A stretch of DNA of 64,000 nt from Smallanthus sonchifolius (taxonomy: Eukaryota > Streptophyta > Magnoliopsida > Asterales > Asteraceae), in contig CM042022.1 in assembly GCA_023525975.1 (NCBI GenBank), positions 25,407,001 through 25,471,000 on the forward strand, read 5' to 3'. The notes beneath the pieces were generated by a model. The model was given only the letters and a program-made list of their open reading frames with translations. It was not told where the DNA came from and ran no database searches. Shown one piece after another: positions 22,936-32,814 of the stretch. How positions within the stretch are numbered: position 1 is the stretch's first letter; each line of letters begins with the position of its first letter. The position numbers were made by a program, and so were the translations under genes.

Positions 22936-22955
22936 AGACACGGGATCGTGAAACG

Positions 22956-24803
22956 TCCCGAATCCGCCAGTTTCTCTGGCAGTTTGTTCTAAACCACAAC
23001 AAAACATTGCTCACTAAGTGAGACTTCAGAGATCCCCTCTAGTTTTTTCTTGTTGGAAAGAAGATCTTTGAGGAACTTGCCATACTTTGGCATATGCTGG
23101 AGGACCTCTATAAAGGGAAGATTGACCTTTAGTTTTTTAAACATATCAAGGAAGGTACCGTATTCCTTAGCATTCTTATATGGCAGCAAGCGCGCTGGAT
23201 AGGGAACACGACTCAAGTCAATCTTGGGGGACTTCATCTCCACCCCTTTCTTCTTCTCCTCTGCCTTCTCGGCGGGCTTTTCCATCTCTATCTCTTCCTC
23301 CACCGGTTCTTCCTCTTCTACAACCGGTGGGTTCTCATCCTCTTCTGCTCTCCTGCTCCTAGGCGACACATCATTCGACTCAGACTCCTCTAGTATCTCC
23401 TCTTCCGCCTGCTCTTCAATCATCATAGCATCGATCACAGCGAATCAAGCTCTCTAATCTATCTTCTTCACTTCCTCTACCGAAGGTATGCCATACTCAA
23501 TGGGGTGGGAGTCATCCTCTACAACATCTTTCTTCTCCACACTCCTAACTGACACGACCATCACTGAAGCACTTGGGCCCAAAGATGGATCTCCTTGTCT
23601 ACCCTTCAGGCTCTGAGCTATGTCTCCTACTGTGCGTTGTAAATCCTGGAATGCCGACTGCTGATTCTGCAATAGAGTGTCGTGGCTATCCAGTCTTTGC
23701 CTCGTGTCCTTGTCTTGCTGGACTAAGTGGGCAAGCAGTTGTGTCTGATTCTCGAGCATCTCTTCGATCTTTCTTGTATTGACACTGCTTCCCGAGCTCG
23801 CTCTAGCCTCTCCTCCTCCATATTGATTCTGGCAGGCATTAAACCTAGTTGGGTTGTTACCAGATCTCCATCCCGAGCCAAATGAATTGTTATAGTTATT
23901 ATATCCTCGGTTCTGGTTGCTCGTAAAGCTCACATGCTCCTGATTATTTACGGGGCAATCTCGGGAGTTGTGGCCTCCCCTGCACACTTGACATCGCTGA
24001 GCACTGTGCTTCAGCTCCTTGATCTCGTTAGCCATTGAGGCGAGTGTAGCAGCCACGCTAGAATCAGGAGTAACTAGATGCACACCTCTATGAGAAGAGG
24101 CGAGTGATCTAGCACTAGGAATGGAAGTCCTAACAGAATGTGGATGCTGATGTTCGGCTTGAGTGAAGCTCTCGAACATTTCCACGCACTCATTAGGCTC
24201 GAATCTCTCCATGATATGGCCTCCCGCAGCTGTATTGAACATTTGCTGCTTCTTGAAAATGAGGCCATTATAGAACTTCTTCACTAGCACCCAGTCGGAA
24301 ATATCGTGCTGAGGACGTCGGCTCAACAGCGCGTTGAACCCCTCCCAGGCCATGTGATAGGGCTCGTCGGGGTCTATCCGGAACGAATGGATTTGGCCCC
24401 TAAGGCGAGCGGCCCTGATAGGTGGATAGTACTTCTTGAAGAACTTGGCTTCGAGAGCCTCCCATGTGGAGATAGAAATGTCCGGGAGAGTGTCGAGCCA
24501 AGTAGATGCACGCCCAGAGAGGGAGAATGGGAAGAGACGCAAGTAGATAGCGTCCTTAGACACACCCGTGATATTGAATGTATCACATATCCGTGCGAAG
24601 CGGGACAAATGTCCGGGTGCATCCTCATCCTCAAGGCCATGGAATTGAGTAGCATGAGTGATCGTACTCATGACATGTGATGGGATCTTCTATGTATTGG
24701 TGTTCGGAATAGTGGGGCGAGTGAGCGAAGATCTCGCGTCCGTGACCCCATCACTGGCTCTCTGGTGTATTGTACGCCTCGCTGGTGGGTCAGCGTCGCC
24801 CAT
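22956..24803 (-). pseudogene. Element D gag (Athila type)
   Basis: Structural Gag. Its likely start codon is at 24803 (MGDADPPARR), with one stop near 24690. The main frame 23454-24671 shows DEDAPGHLSRFARICDTF, LRLFPFSLSGRASTWLDTLP, KFFKKYYPP and YHMAWEGFNALLSRRPQH, all typical of Athila. Near 23960-24000 is a zinc knuckle CQVCRGGHNSRDC lacking the usual spacing. Two stops separate the C-terminal part 22989-23438: an acidic EEE-rich stretch, then VPYPARLLPYKNAKEYG, FLDMFKKLKVNLPF and MPKYGKFLKDLLSNKKKLE, the conserved Athila block just before the protease. Confidence 0.9.
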
Positions 24804-25142
24804 AGTAGGAAATGAATTGGGCTAGTAGAACGTACCTGGGATTTGAAAGCTCTTTCAAACGCTCCCGAAAGTCGCGGGTGCGCTCGTGTAGCTCTTGTTC
24901 AGGCTCTAATGAAGCAGAATATGGTGGTGATCACTGTGAACGAGTGTAGTGCATAAACTGACACAAGAATAAAAGAAAACAAATAAAGACTCAAAAACAT
25001 AAGGACTTGATCCTATTTTAGACACTCAAATAACATGTAGGACAAGCACAAAAGACACACAAGACTCAAAAGAAAAAGAAAATAAAATAAACCAAAAATC
25101 AAACAGAGAACTAATCAAAGTCAATATTTCTATTGCCAAGTA

Positions 25143-25160
25143 TCCCCGAAAACGGCGCCA
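25143..25160 (-). other. Primer binding site of element D
   Basis: Minus-strand TGGCGCCGTTTTCGGGGA, seven bases (AGTTTTT) after the LTR. It fits the tRNA-Asp type site of Athila/Tat elements with two mismatches to TGGCGCCGTTGCCGGGGA. Confidence 0.9.
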
Positions 25161-25167
25161 AAAAACT

Positions 25168-26799
25168 TGATGTCGTCCAGACGGTCTATATAAACTATAA
25201 TAAAACCTAACCTAGACTCCTAAGTAATAATAGGGATACATATGAACTAAACCGCACTGAAAGGCAAGTGTGCCCATCGAGTGTAGCACAGCTTAAAAGT
25301 AAACCGAGTTATCGAACCCTAAAGACACTATGTAACAAAACTAGACTCTGACTTGGACTAAAGATTGATTTGGTTTGGGGGGTTTACTACACTAAATATA
25401 AAACTAATGAATGCAATAAACAAAGGTCGACTCAACTATCAAGATCAAGAATATTGTGAAATCAAGAATGGGAAGAATATCACCTAGGTCGGAATCCTAC
25501 TTGCAAAGCACAACTTCTATCGGTTATGGAAACTATAATGGATCTGGGTTTCTAAGGAAACAACTCTAAACAGCCTAGTGGATCCCTAATCACTCTCAGG
25601 GTGTGACCAACTAAGTAACCTAAAGATGTAATAACTCACCAGATTGTTGGATCACTTCTCAGATATTTCCAACTATGATAAATTACCCTAATAGACAGAT
25701 TACCTCTCAGTCTCTTCGTCCACCAATACACTCGAAGAATGCACGGGGTAATCTCAAGATAACAACTATGACATGACTAGCAACAATCACTAGACACCTA
25801 ATATTGGCTTCCTCTCGGACAGCTGACACTCGAATTCCTAATGACGAAGACTAGACGACTAATTCTCACCTCTCAGGTATTGAACTAGGATACACACTCA
25901 ACTCTAATCAGCAATCAAAGACAACTCCTATGGCTACTACGTCTTGCAAACCACCCTAATCACAAACCCTAAGATCTATGACCAAGATACGAAGATCAAA
26001 CTGGCAGACAACCACAATCAATGCAAAGAATTGAAATCAAACACAAGATCAGATCTAAACATGCAATAACATCACAATTATCAACTCAAGATCTTTTACA
26101 AAATCATAAACCCATTAATTTAATCCAAAAATCGATAAAAATCAATACTTTAACATGTATTCATCATGTGACCTAGGCAATATAAGAGTTTTAGCCTAGG
26201 ATCATGTTCAAACAACCAAAACATAAGTATTAAACAAGATTCATGGTTTCAAACAATCAAATCAAAGATAAAAATTCAAACTTCCAAACCCGGAACGCTT
26301 AAACAACGAACCCGGATCTCAAAGCCTTCACCTTTTCACTCTGATTGACTTCCTTCTCCTCAAAATCGCCTCTAAACCCTCTCTGGACGGCTAAAAATCG
26401 AACTCCATTCATAATCGCTATCAAAATCTATTTAAATCAAAATTAGGGTTTTTCTCAGAAAATAGCTCTCTCGCGTACCGCGAGACATTTGGATTAGGCT
26501 CCTCGCGTACCGCGAGAAACAAAATAGTCACAGCCGGTTTTCCTTTCCCTCGCGTACCGCGAGACTTTTCCTTCTCATCTCTCGGGTACCGCGAGAGGCA
26601 TAAATTTCCCATTTTCTTCTTTTGTACTTCCAGCTTTCATTCTCTTGCTCGATTTCTTCACGTATTCACTCGTAATCTTCATGAGCACCTACAAATATAC
26701 AATACACTCAAATACAGACTTAAACGAATAAAAAACAAACAGAAAACTAATAAAAAACGCACAAAACAGTAGCAATAAAGATGTGTGCTTTGCACTGCA
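25168..26799 (-). repeat. 5' LTR of element D
   Basis: 1,632 bp, aligned throughout with 17463-19093. The sense start TGCAGTGCAAAGC is next to TLPWG of element C's Gag. The inner end faces the primer site. Confidence 0.95.
26471..26594. repeat. Palindrome cluster in the 5' LTR of element D
   Basis: Copies of TCGCGTACCGCGA start at 26471, 26503 and 26550 (perfect) and TCGGGTACCGCGA at 26582. Spacings are 32, 47 and 32 bp, the same layout as in the 3' LTR. Confidence 0.95.
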
Positions 26800-27272
26800 C
26801 CCCAAGGTAGGGTGTTAGCCATGTCTAGACCCAATATCTGAACTTGAGAGTTCCACCAAGTGAGGGCAGGACCCTCTAAAGTACCTGAGGCATATTTGTC
26901 CAGATTTTCTTGGGGCAGTTGCACATAGCAAAGGCCGATTCAACTTTCTCAAACCAGCAGAGCAAACCGACAGCTCCTTCAGCTCCAGTAAAGGTGTGGG
27001 GCTTGAAGTCCATGAAAGTTTTGAAAGTGCAAGTCTGATGGTTATTGTGCTGGCCTGTATTGTAAATAATTACACATTTGAGGATACAAGGTTCGGAAAT
27101 GATTTTGGTGTAACTAATTGACTTGCTAGGGTCGACAAATATCGGATTTACCTGCATCATTTTGCGCGGCTGTTAAGGCTTCAGCCACGCTATCATTGAT
27201 GAGCGCAGTGAGTTCAGTTGCAGTCATGTTGATATTACCACGACCACCATTACTTCCACCACGTCCAGACAT
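26800..27272 (-). pseudogene. Element C gag N-terminal part
   Basis: The start codon at 27270-27272 gives MSGRGGSNGGRGNINMTATE, a usual Tekay-like Gag start. It continues with a frame break through TCTFKTFMDFKPHTFTGAEG, LLCWFEKVESAFAMCNCP, then GPALTWWNSQVQ and ANTLPWG, where element D cuts in. The partner half is 16449-17462. Confidence 0.9.
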
Positions 27273-27516
27273 GATTCTTCACATTCACAAATACAAATAA
27301 TGAGAAAATACCTTGCATATTATCATCATACAAGTACGAGTAAACAAATGAAAACTAAACCACAACATCTAATATTTCGATAATAATTCTTGATTAAATA
27401 AATTGTAACGGTTACAAAGTAAACCAACCAAAACATCAAAATCCTGAAATATATGTTAGATAGGAACAACCCTACCCATCTAGGTTTAGAAAGAGAAGAT
27501 AAACAAAGCTAGAATA

Positions 27517-28160
27517 TCACATGCCACTACCAGCTGAAGAAACAAGTGATCCGTCATCATCGTCCTCGGACGGTTCTCCCTCGGGCTCATCATCCTGTGC
27601 ATCTCCCGCTGCATTGGCAGCTGTAAGCTGTGCCTCTAGCTCCTCAATTCTATTCTCAGCCGCTCCAAGGTCAAACTCCAGTACATTCACCTGGTTTCTA
27701 ATTCATGAAATGCTGCTACCAGGTTGTCAAGTACTCTGTCAGTCTCTCCTAGATCTACTGTCAGTCTCTCAATCCTCTGTTCAGATTGATTTCCTCACTG
27801 TAACCGTCCGCTAATATCTCCTGCATCATCCATCTTTGCGACTAAGCCAGCAAAGACCTGCTCCATAGGGTACTGTAGGGGTGGTAGAGTCTGTATAGAA
27901 GAAGTAGTGGCTGTAAAGTATGAAGGTGGGACCTGCTCCTGTCGGACCCAGCTCCTGATCATGCTAGGATACCACTCCCAATCCTACATGTTACCTCTGA
28001 CACACACATGGAAGGGCTCGTCGTGCACTATGGTATTGTCAATCGGGCTCAGCCAACGCCTCTTAGGCTTTGGTGAAGGTATAGTAGGAACATCAGGTTC
28101 CTGGCCAACTGGAGATGTAGGTGGAGTAGACATTCCCGTAATGTAAGGTGCAAGTGCCAT
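27517..28160 (-). pseudogene. Extra ORF between 5' LTR and gag of element C
   Basis: Sense-strand reading frame ahead of gag, about 214 codons. It starts MALAPYITGMSTPPTSPVGQ at 28160, is Pro/Ser-rich with a basic KPKRRW patch, then WYPSMIRSWVRQEQVPPSY, then heptad-like stretches (EQRIERLTVDLGETDRVLDN; ENRIEELEAQLTAA) that could form a coiled coil, and ends with an acidic tail (QDDEPEGEPSEDDDGSL) at TGA 27517-27519. Two in-frame stops (TAG after GNM, TGA after GRLQ) are each one C-to-T change from sense, and there is one frameshift near 27700. I know no family for it. Protein-like composition across the breaks suggests it was once translated. Confidence 0.6.
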
Positions 28161-28239
28161 GTTTGAGTGTATGTGTCGTGTAACTAATGCATGTGTGCGG
28201 TTATAGTCTAGTATGCAATCCTAGTTCTCTATAACCAAT

Positions 28240-28252
28240 GGCTCTGATACCA
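28240..28252 (-). other. Primer binding site of element C
   Basis: Minus-strand TGGTATCAGAGCC, initiator tRNA-Met type, three bases after the LTR end TGACA. Confidence 0.95.
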
Positions 28253-28255
28253 ATC

Positions 28256-30583
28256 TGTCACACCCCCAAAATCCACCTGCTGGGTTTTACCGCGAGGCGT
28301 ATGACAAACCAAGATCTCAGTCATTAGTCATATCAAACGACACTATATGAAACTAGTAAAAACCATTAATGTTCAGAGTAAATGCGGAAGCGAAAGATAA
28401 AGTATTTAATGCGCAAAACAAACGTGACCAAAAGTCAAGTTTATTAAAAGCAGATAAATATGTTTGCAATAACTAAAAGGACTCCAATGCATGTCCTAAT
28501 TGTACACATATGCCTTAGCGACCTGAGAAAACATGTAAGAAAATGTATCAACACTAGGTTGGTGAGTTCATAGGTTTCAGTTCGTAATAATGTTTGCCAG
28601 ATTATGTATATTCAATATATAACAATCGGTAGCTAACCTATGTTCGTGTTACTAAAGCGCTTGCAACCGAAGCTGACTGTTTGTTTTTGAATGCCTTTCA
28701 CCATGTCAATCAACAATGGTGATGTGTTAGGTCAATATTACACCCGTTCGACCTCCAATAGAGTTAGCGTGACTAACACGGGTGGGGTTTGTCAAACCCA
28801 GTAGTACTACTAAAGATTACCTCGCTAAATCCATATTAAACTGTTCGATGTGTAAGGACTTTCATGATTGAGTGTTACGCTTTGTTTGGCCAGTGATATA
28901 TAACAATTACAGTAATCATATGTTTGCGTCATGTTTTCTCGCCCTAATTTAAAAACAGTAAAGGGGTCGTGAAACTCATCTGAGATGTGTAGAATGTAGT
29001 AAGTAGCACCACCACAAGAGTGCATAAAACCACAAATAGTTTTCAAGCGGACAGTCTACGAATGCCCAAGAATATAATCATGACAATTAGGAACACGTAG
29101 GATTTTGTGACGGCGATACGGAAAGATCGTGTGTTCTAAATAGGTTTATGATTAACAATAGAAAATCTTATCATCGGGATTAGTAAATCCCAAGTTTAGT
29201 ATCAAATACGGATGTGGTACGTGTGAAAAACCACTAAACACGAGGTAATAATATAAAATAATAATTCGTGTGTTTTTATGAACGAGATAATAGTTTAGGT
29301 GATAATATAAATATTTATATTATTTTTAATACGGAAATAACACTTAAAATGAATTATAAATTCAATCCCGAGCGTACGGGTGTTTTCTGATAACAATTCG
29401 CGTTAGTATAGCATTATAATAATATATGAATTGTTTTTATATAAAAATATATCTTAAAAAGTGGCTAAAAAATTTAAAACTGTTGGTGAGGTTCGAACCC
29501 GGGTCTCACCTACACCAACAGAACACTCTAACCAGCCCACCCGCTAGGGTAATCACATCCAAGACCCAGATATGTTTGGTTTTTACGTTTCAATTCCTGA
29601 TTTCTTCCCCCATATGAGAACCCGATCAAACTTATCCCCGAATCCATAGATTTCAATGACAATTTGCAATAAGGGTTTGAGGGTTTTGCTATTCGTTCCA
29701 TTACGAATCTGTGGGTAAATTTAATTCCAAAAACATCGAGTTTAGAATCGTTTATTTCCTGTTTGAATGCCGAAAACCCTAGGTTATGAACGCCGAAAAC
29801 CCTAGGTTATGAACATGGAATTGATTTGATTAAAATCGATAAGATTAATTGTTAGATTCATGGGGCTTTCGCTGAGTATGGGATTGCAAATCTAACCATG
29901 TATATTAATTGAATTGAGATTGAGTCTAGGGTAGAGTTCGATTAAACCCGTAATGTGATGAACCCTAGAATTGGTTCATCATCAATTCGATGTTGTAAGC
30001 CTCAATTAGGTTAGGGATTTCATTGTAGAGGTGATAACGAAACTACAGGTGTGTTTAATCACCTCAATTGAGTTCGAATTGACAGAGATCGACTAAATGG
30101 GTTTCCGAATTCGAGCGGTTTAGTCCCCGGCGTCTCTGGCTCCTCCTCCGGTCGAATTGTGTTGTGCAAAAGCTTAACAGAGGTTCGTTTGAGGTGTGCA
30201 GGATGTTAGACTTCAAGATTGCAATGCCAAATGATCGAATTGATGGATTTTTGATGAGGGGGTCGACGGTTACAACTCGAATGATCTTAATGGGACTAAT
30301 TCGTGATCATAAACGATGTTAAACATTTAGAAACGGCTCAATGATGATTGATGCCAATAATGCTATACATTACAGCCATGAATTTGAATAGTTTGGGAGG
30401 TTATGGGTTTATTTGGATCAAAGTGTTCGATGTTTGACTTTCAGAAGTCAACCAATTGAGTTTTGGTTAATTACAGAATTAGTCCCTGTGGTTTATGTGT
30501 AATTGGTTTGAGATTTGACAGATTTGGTCCTTGTAGTTTGAAATTAATTAACTGAGTTACGAGATAACGGGATTTGAGTTAAT
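28256..30583 (-). repeat. 5' LTR of element C, outer end truncated
   Basis: Aligns with 10867-13214. It has a private 22-bp tandem duplication (CCGAAAACCCTAGGTTATGAAC, near 29770-29812). The alignment ends at about 30583 in GAGTTAA, some 30 bp short of the LTR terminus, where the Tat-like interior begins abruptly. Confidence 0.9.
29487..29550 (-). other. tRNA-like module in the 5' LTR of element C
   Basis: The same D-arm-like (CTGGTTAGAG) and T-arm-like (CCCGGGTTCGAACCTC) blocks as at 12110-12175, retained although the surrounding LTR sequences have diverged. Confidence 0.55.
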
Positions 30584-30630
30584 GGAATCTACTCGTTGTT
30601 TTTGTTGTTTCCTCTTTTGAGCGAAGGGAA

Positions 30631-32311
30631 ATGCCTGGTGAAGACCAACCGATTTTAGAAGAACTGCCTCACACACACTCCCCGAAGGATGTGGTGGAAA
30701 TATCATATATGATGGAACTTACACCTGAAGGGGTCAGGGAACATTTCCCTAAGCTGCAACAGTTGTTGAATGATCATATCCGAAGGGAAACAATGAAGGG
30801 GTGGCAGTAAGACTCTCTTATGAAGAAGAAGAAGCAGGTGGTGCCTCCGGCGGCACCCCAACCCAGCGGGTAGGACATCAAATTCAGTAGCTGAACATCT
30901 CCACACCCAACACGACAGCCTCCGGGAAGCTGGGAGTTACCCCCGGGTCCACGTCCACACCAATCATGGGAATAGTGTCGCAAGGTCCGACCCTGACAAC
31001 CCAGAGAATACTTTTCTCCAGGCCCAACAGGGACCAACCCAGATAGGGTCCCAACTCCTAATGAGTCAACTCCTTGCATCACAAAGCATCCCGTATCTCC
31101 TATATACTCCGTATTACCCTTGGCAAAACATAGGGATGGCAACGACCTCCCCTTACCTGGCTGGACCATCCGTCCTTCCCAAACCTACCTCACATGATGT
31201 AGGAAGACACGTACTACAAGCAGAAAATGGTAGGCTAGTCCTACAGACAGAAAGTGATGACCTCCTAGACGAACTCTTGAAGCCATACAGGCTGAGAGAC
31301 TCAGAAAAATTCACAAAGAGGATCGCCGAATTCAAATTCTCCGCCAAGACTAAGATGCCCTCTAATGTAAAAATGTATGAAGGAACCGGAGATCCAGATG
31401 ACCATCTACAACTCTTCTCGGGAGCGGCCAAAGTTGAACAATGGTTCATGCCAGTATGGTGCGAAATGGTCGTCCAAAAGCTTATACGAGCTGCACGTGT
31501 CTCGTACAACGATATCTCTGAGGGAAGCGTCGATGGCTTTGAAGATCTCAGCAAAAGCTTCCTTGCCAATTGCATGCAACAACGAAAATGTGTTAAGGAT
31601 CCCATCTCCCTTCACTACATCAGGCAAAGGGATGATAAAATCCTTGAGGATTTCATGGAATGCTACAAAAAGGAAAGCCTTTGCGTAGGAAATTCCACAG
31701 AAAGGATGATAGTCTCGGGTTTTTTCCATGGCGTTCGCCCGAAACAGTTGTGTCAAGAAATGGGTAAACACCCTCCCAAGACGATGGAAGAAGCTATGGA
31801 GATGGCTGAAGCTTTCCTACGAGGAAAAGAAGTTTTAGAGGCCCGAGAGGGTCGTTTAAAAACTGACGGAGGGAAGCCATCTTCATCATCAAGGCACCAC
31901 TCCAGGTCTTCTTACATAGATCGAAGAATAGGAGGATACCGATCCGACAATCGATGAAGGTATGAGAAGACTCCCTACTCCTAACCCGAGAAATGGGAAA
32001 GGACTCTTGAATGGTCCAGGGGAGTCCAGTTCACAGAGCTAACCACCAGAGAGATCCTAGCCACTAAGGAAGCCCGTTCTACTTTTAAACCTCCAAGGCC
32101 GATGTCCCGGCCAAGAAAAGGTCAATCCAAATACTGTGAGTTCCACGAGGACAAAGGCCAACACACAAATGACTGCTTCCACTTGAAGAAACAGAATGAA
32201 GATGTTGTCAGGTCAGAAAAGTTGGCTCATCTACTCAAGAACATCAAGTATAAAAAGGGGCCCGGGGAGGCAAAGAAGATAAGTAAACCTGGGAAAAAAC
32301 AATATACATGA
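30631..32311 (+). pseudogene. Tat-like gag
   Basis: Starts MPGEDQPILEELPH at 30631, with EGVREHFPKLQQLLNDHIRR, then stops and a frame change before the main ORF 31061-31957. That ORF carries the Tat-type capsid core: GTGDPDDHLQLFSG, FMPVWCEMVVQKLI, LSKSFLANCMQQRKC, HYIRQRDDKILEDFMECYKK, PPKTMEEAMEMAEAFLRGKE. A stop after YRSDNR is followed by 32102-32311 with the zinc motif YCEFHEDKGQHTNDC, the usual Tat/Ogre type. At least three breaks in total. Confidence 0.85.
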
Positions 32312-32415
32312 TAGGCGGCTCGAGGGAACGTCGTCAGAAAGAACCAAGGGATTGGTGGGCTTGACGGAGAATTGATTTCCCTCCCCTCCAAAAGGGCGAA
32401 CACTCATCCTTTCCC

Positions 32416-32814
32416 ATGGTCATACGAGCCCAAGTTGAGGAACAAGAAATCATGAGAGTCTACATTGACGGAGGCAGCGCCTCAGAAATCATTTACGAAC
32501 ATTGTTTCTTGCAGCTGGGAGAGGAAGTAAAAAAGAAGGTTGAAAAGCTCCGACATCCCCTTGGTCGGCTTCTTAGGAGAAAACGTTTTAACCATTGGAG
32601 AAGTAGATTTGAAAATGACGCTAGGAAAGGGGCGGGTATCCCGGACCAAAAAATTGACATTTTTAGTGGTACAATCCCCCTCCGGCTACAACATCTTAAT
32701 TGGGCGTCTAGGCAACAGTGCCTTCGGAGCAATCGTCTCCACCGCTCACTCCATGATGAAGTTCCCCACAATAGAAGGAGTCAAGAAGATAGTATCAGAT
32801 ACCAGGGAAGGAAT
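32416..32814 (+). pseudogene. Tat-like protease, truncated
   Basis: MRVYIDGGSASEIIYEHCF carries the D-G-G-S active-site loop. After one frameshift near 32540 the reading continues SPSGYNILIGRLGNSAFGAI and STAHSMMKFPTIEGVKKI, the C-terminal protease signature (usual NxxLGR, here NILIGR). It stops at the boundary with the LTR-like sequence at 32815. Confidence 0.85.

Larger units (their letters stand above)
17463..26799 (-). mobile_element. Athila-like Ty3 element D, nested in gag of element C
   Basis: 9,337 bp with two LTRs of 1,631 and 1,632 bp, a TGGCGCC primer site, Athila-type Gag, protease and a 3' non-coding region. The whole reverse transcriptase, RNase H and integrase region is absent, so it is non-autonomous. 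It sits between TLPWG and EFKTML of element C's Gag. The left flank is AACTC and the right flank CCCCA, so no clean 5-bp target duplication is visible. The LTRs carry a TCGCGTACCGCGA palindrome array. Confidence 0.9.
10867..30583 (-). mobile_element. Tekay/Del-like chromovirus C, split by element D
   Basis: Minus-strand order: 5' LTR (28256-30583), initiator-Met primer site, an extra ORF, gag (interrupted), protease, reverse transcriptase, RNase H, integrase with chromodomain, polypurine tract, 3' LTR (10867-13214). Removing element D (17463-26799) leaves an element of about 10.4 kb. The left flank ACAAG (10862-10866) is the candidate target duplication. The outer end of the right LTR is missing about 30 bp together with some host-element DNA, so the duplication cannot be tested. 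Confidence 0.9.
30584..32814 (+). mobile_element. Interior of the plus-strand Tat-like element (gag and protease)
   Basis: Continuation of the element whose LTR is at 10180-10864. The first bases (TCTACTCGTTGTTTTTGTTG) match the leader of the copy at 1-1175, about 55 bp inside its primer site. The element runs through gag and protease and is cut at 32814 by an LTR of another family. Its polymerase part and 3' LTR are not in the window. Confidence 0.85.

Noticed and set aside
17458..26804. 5-bp target duplication of element D
   Set aside because: Flanks AACTC and CCCCA do not match. The insertion is supported by the split gag and paired LTRs instead.
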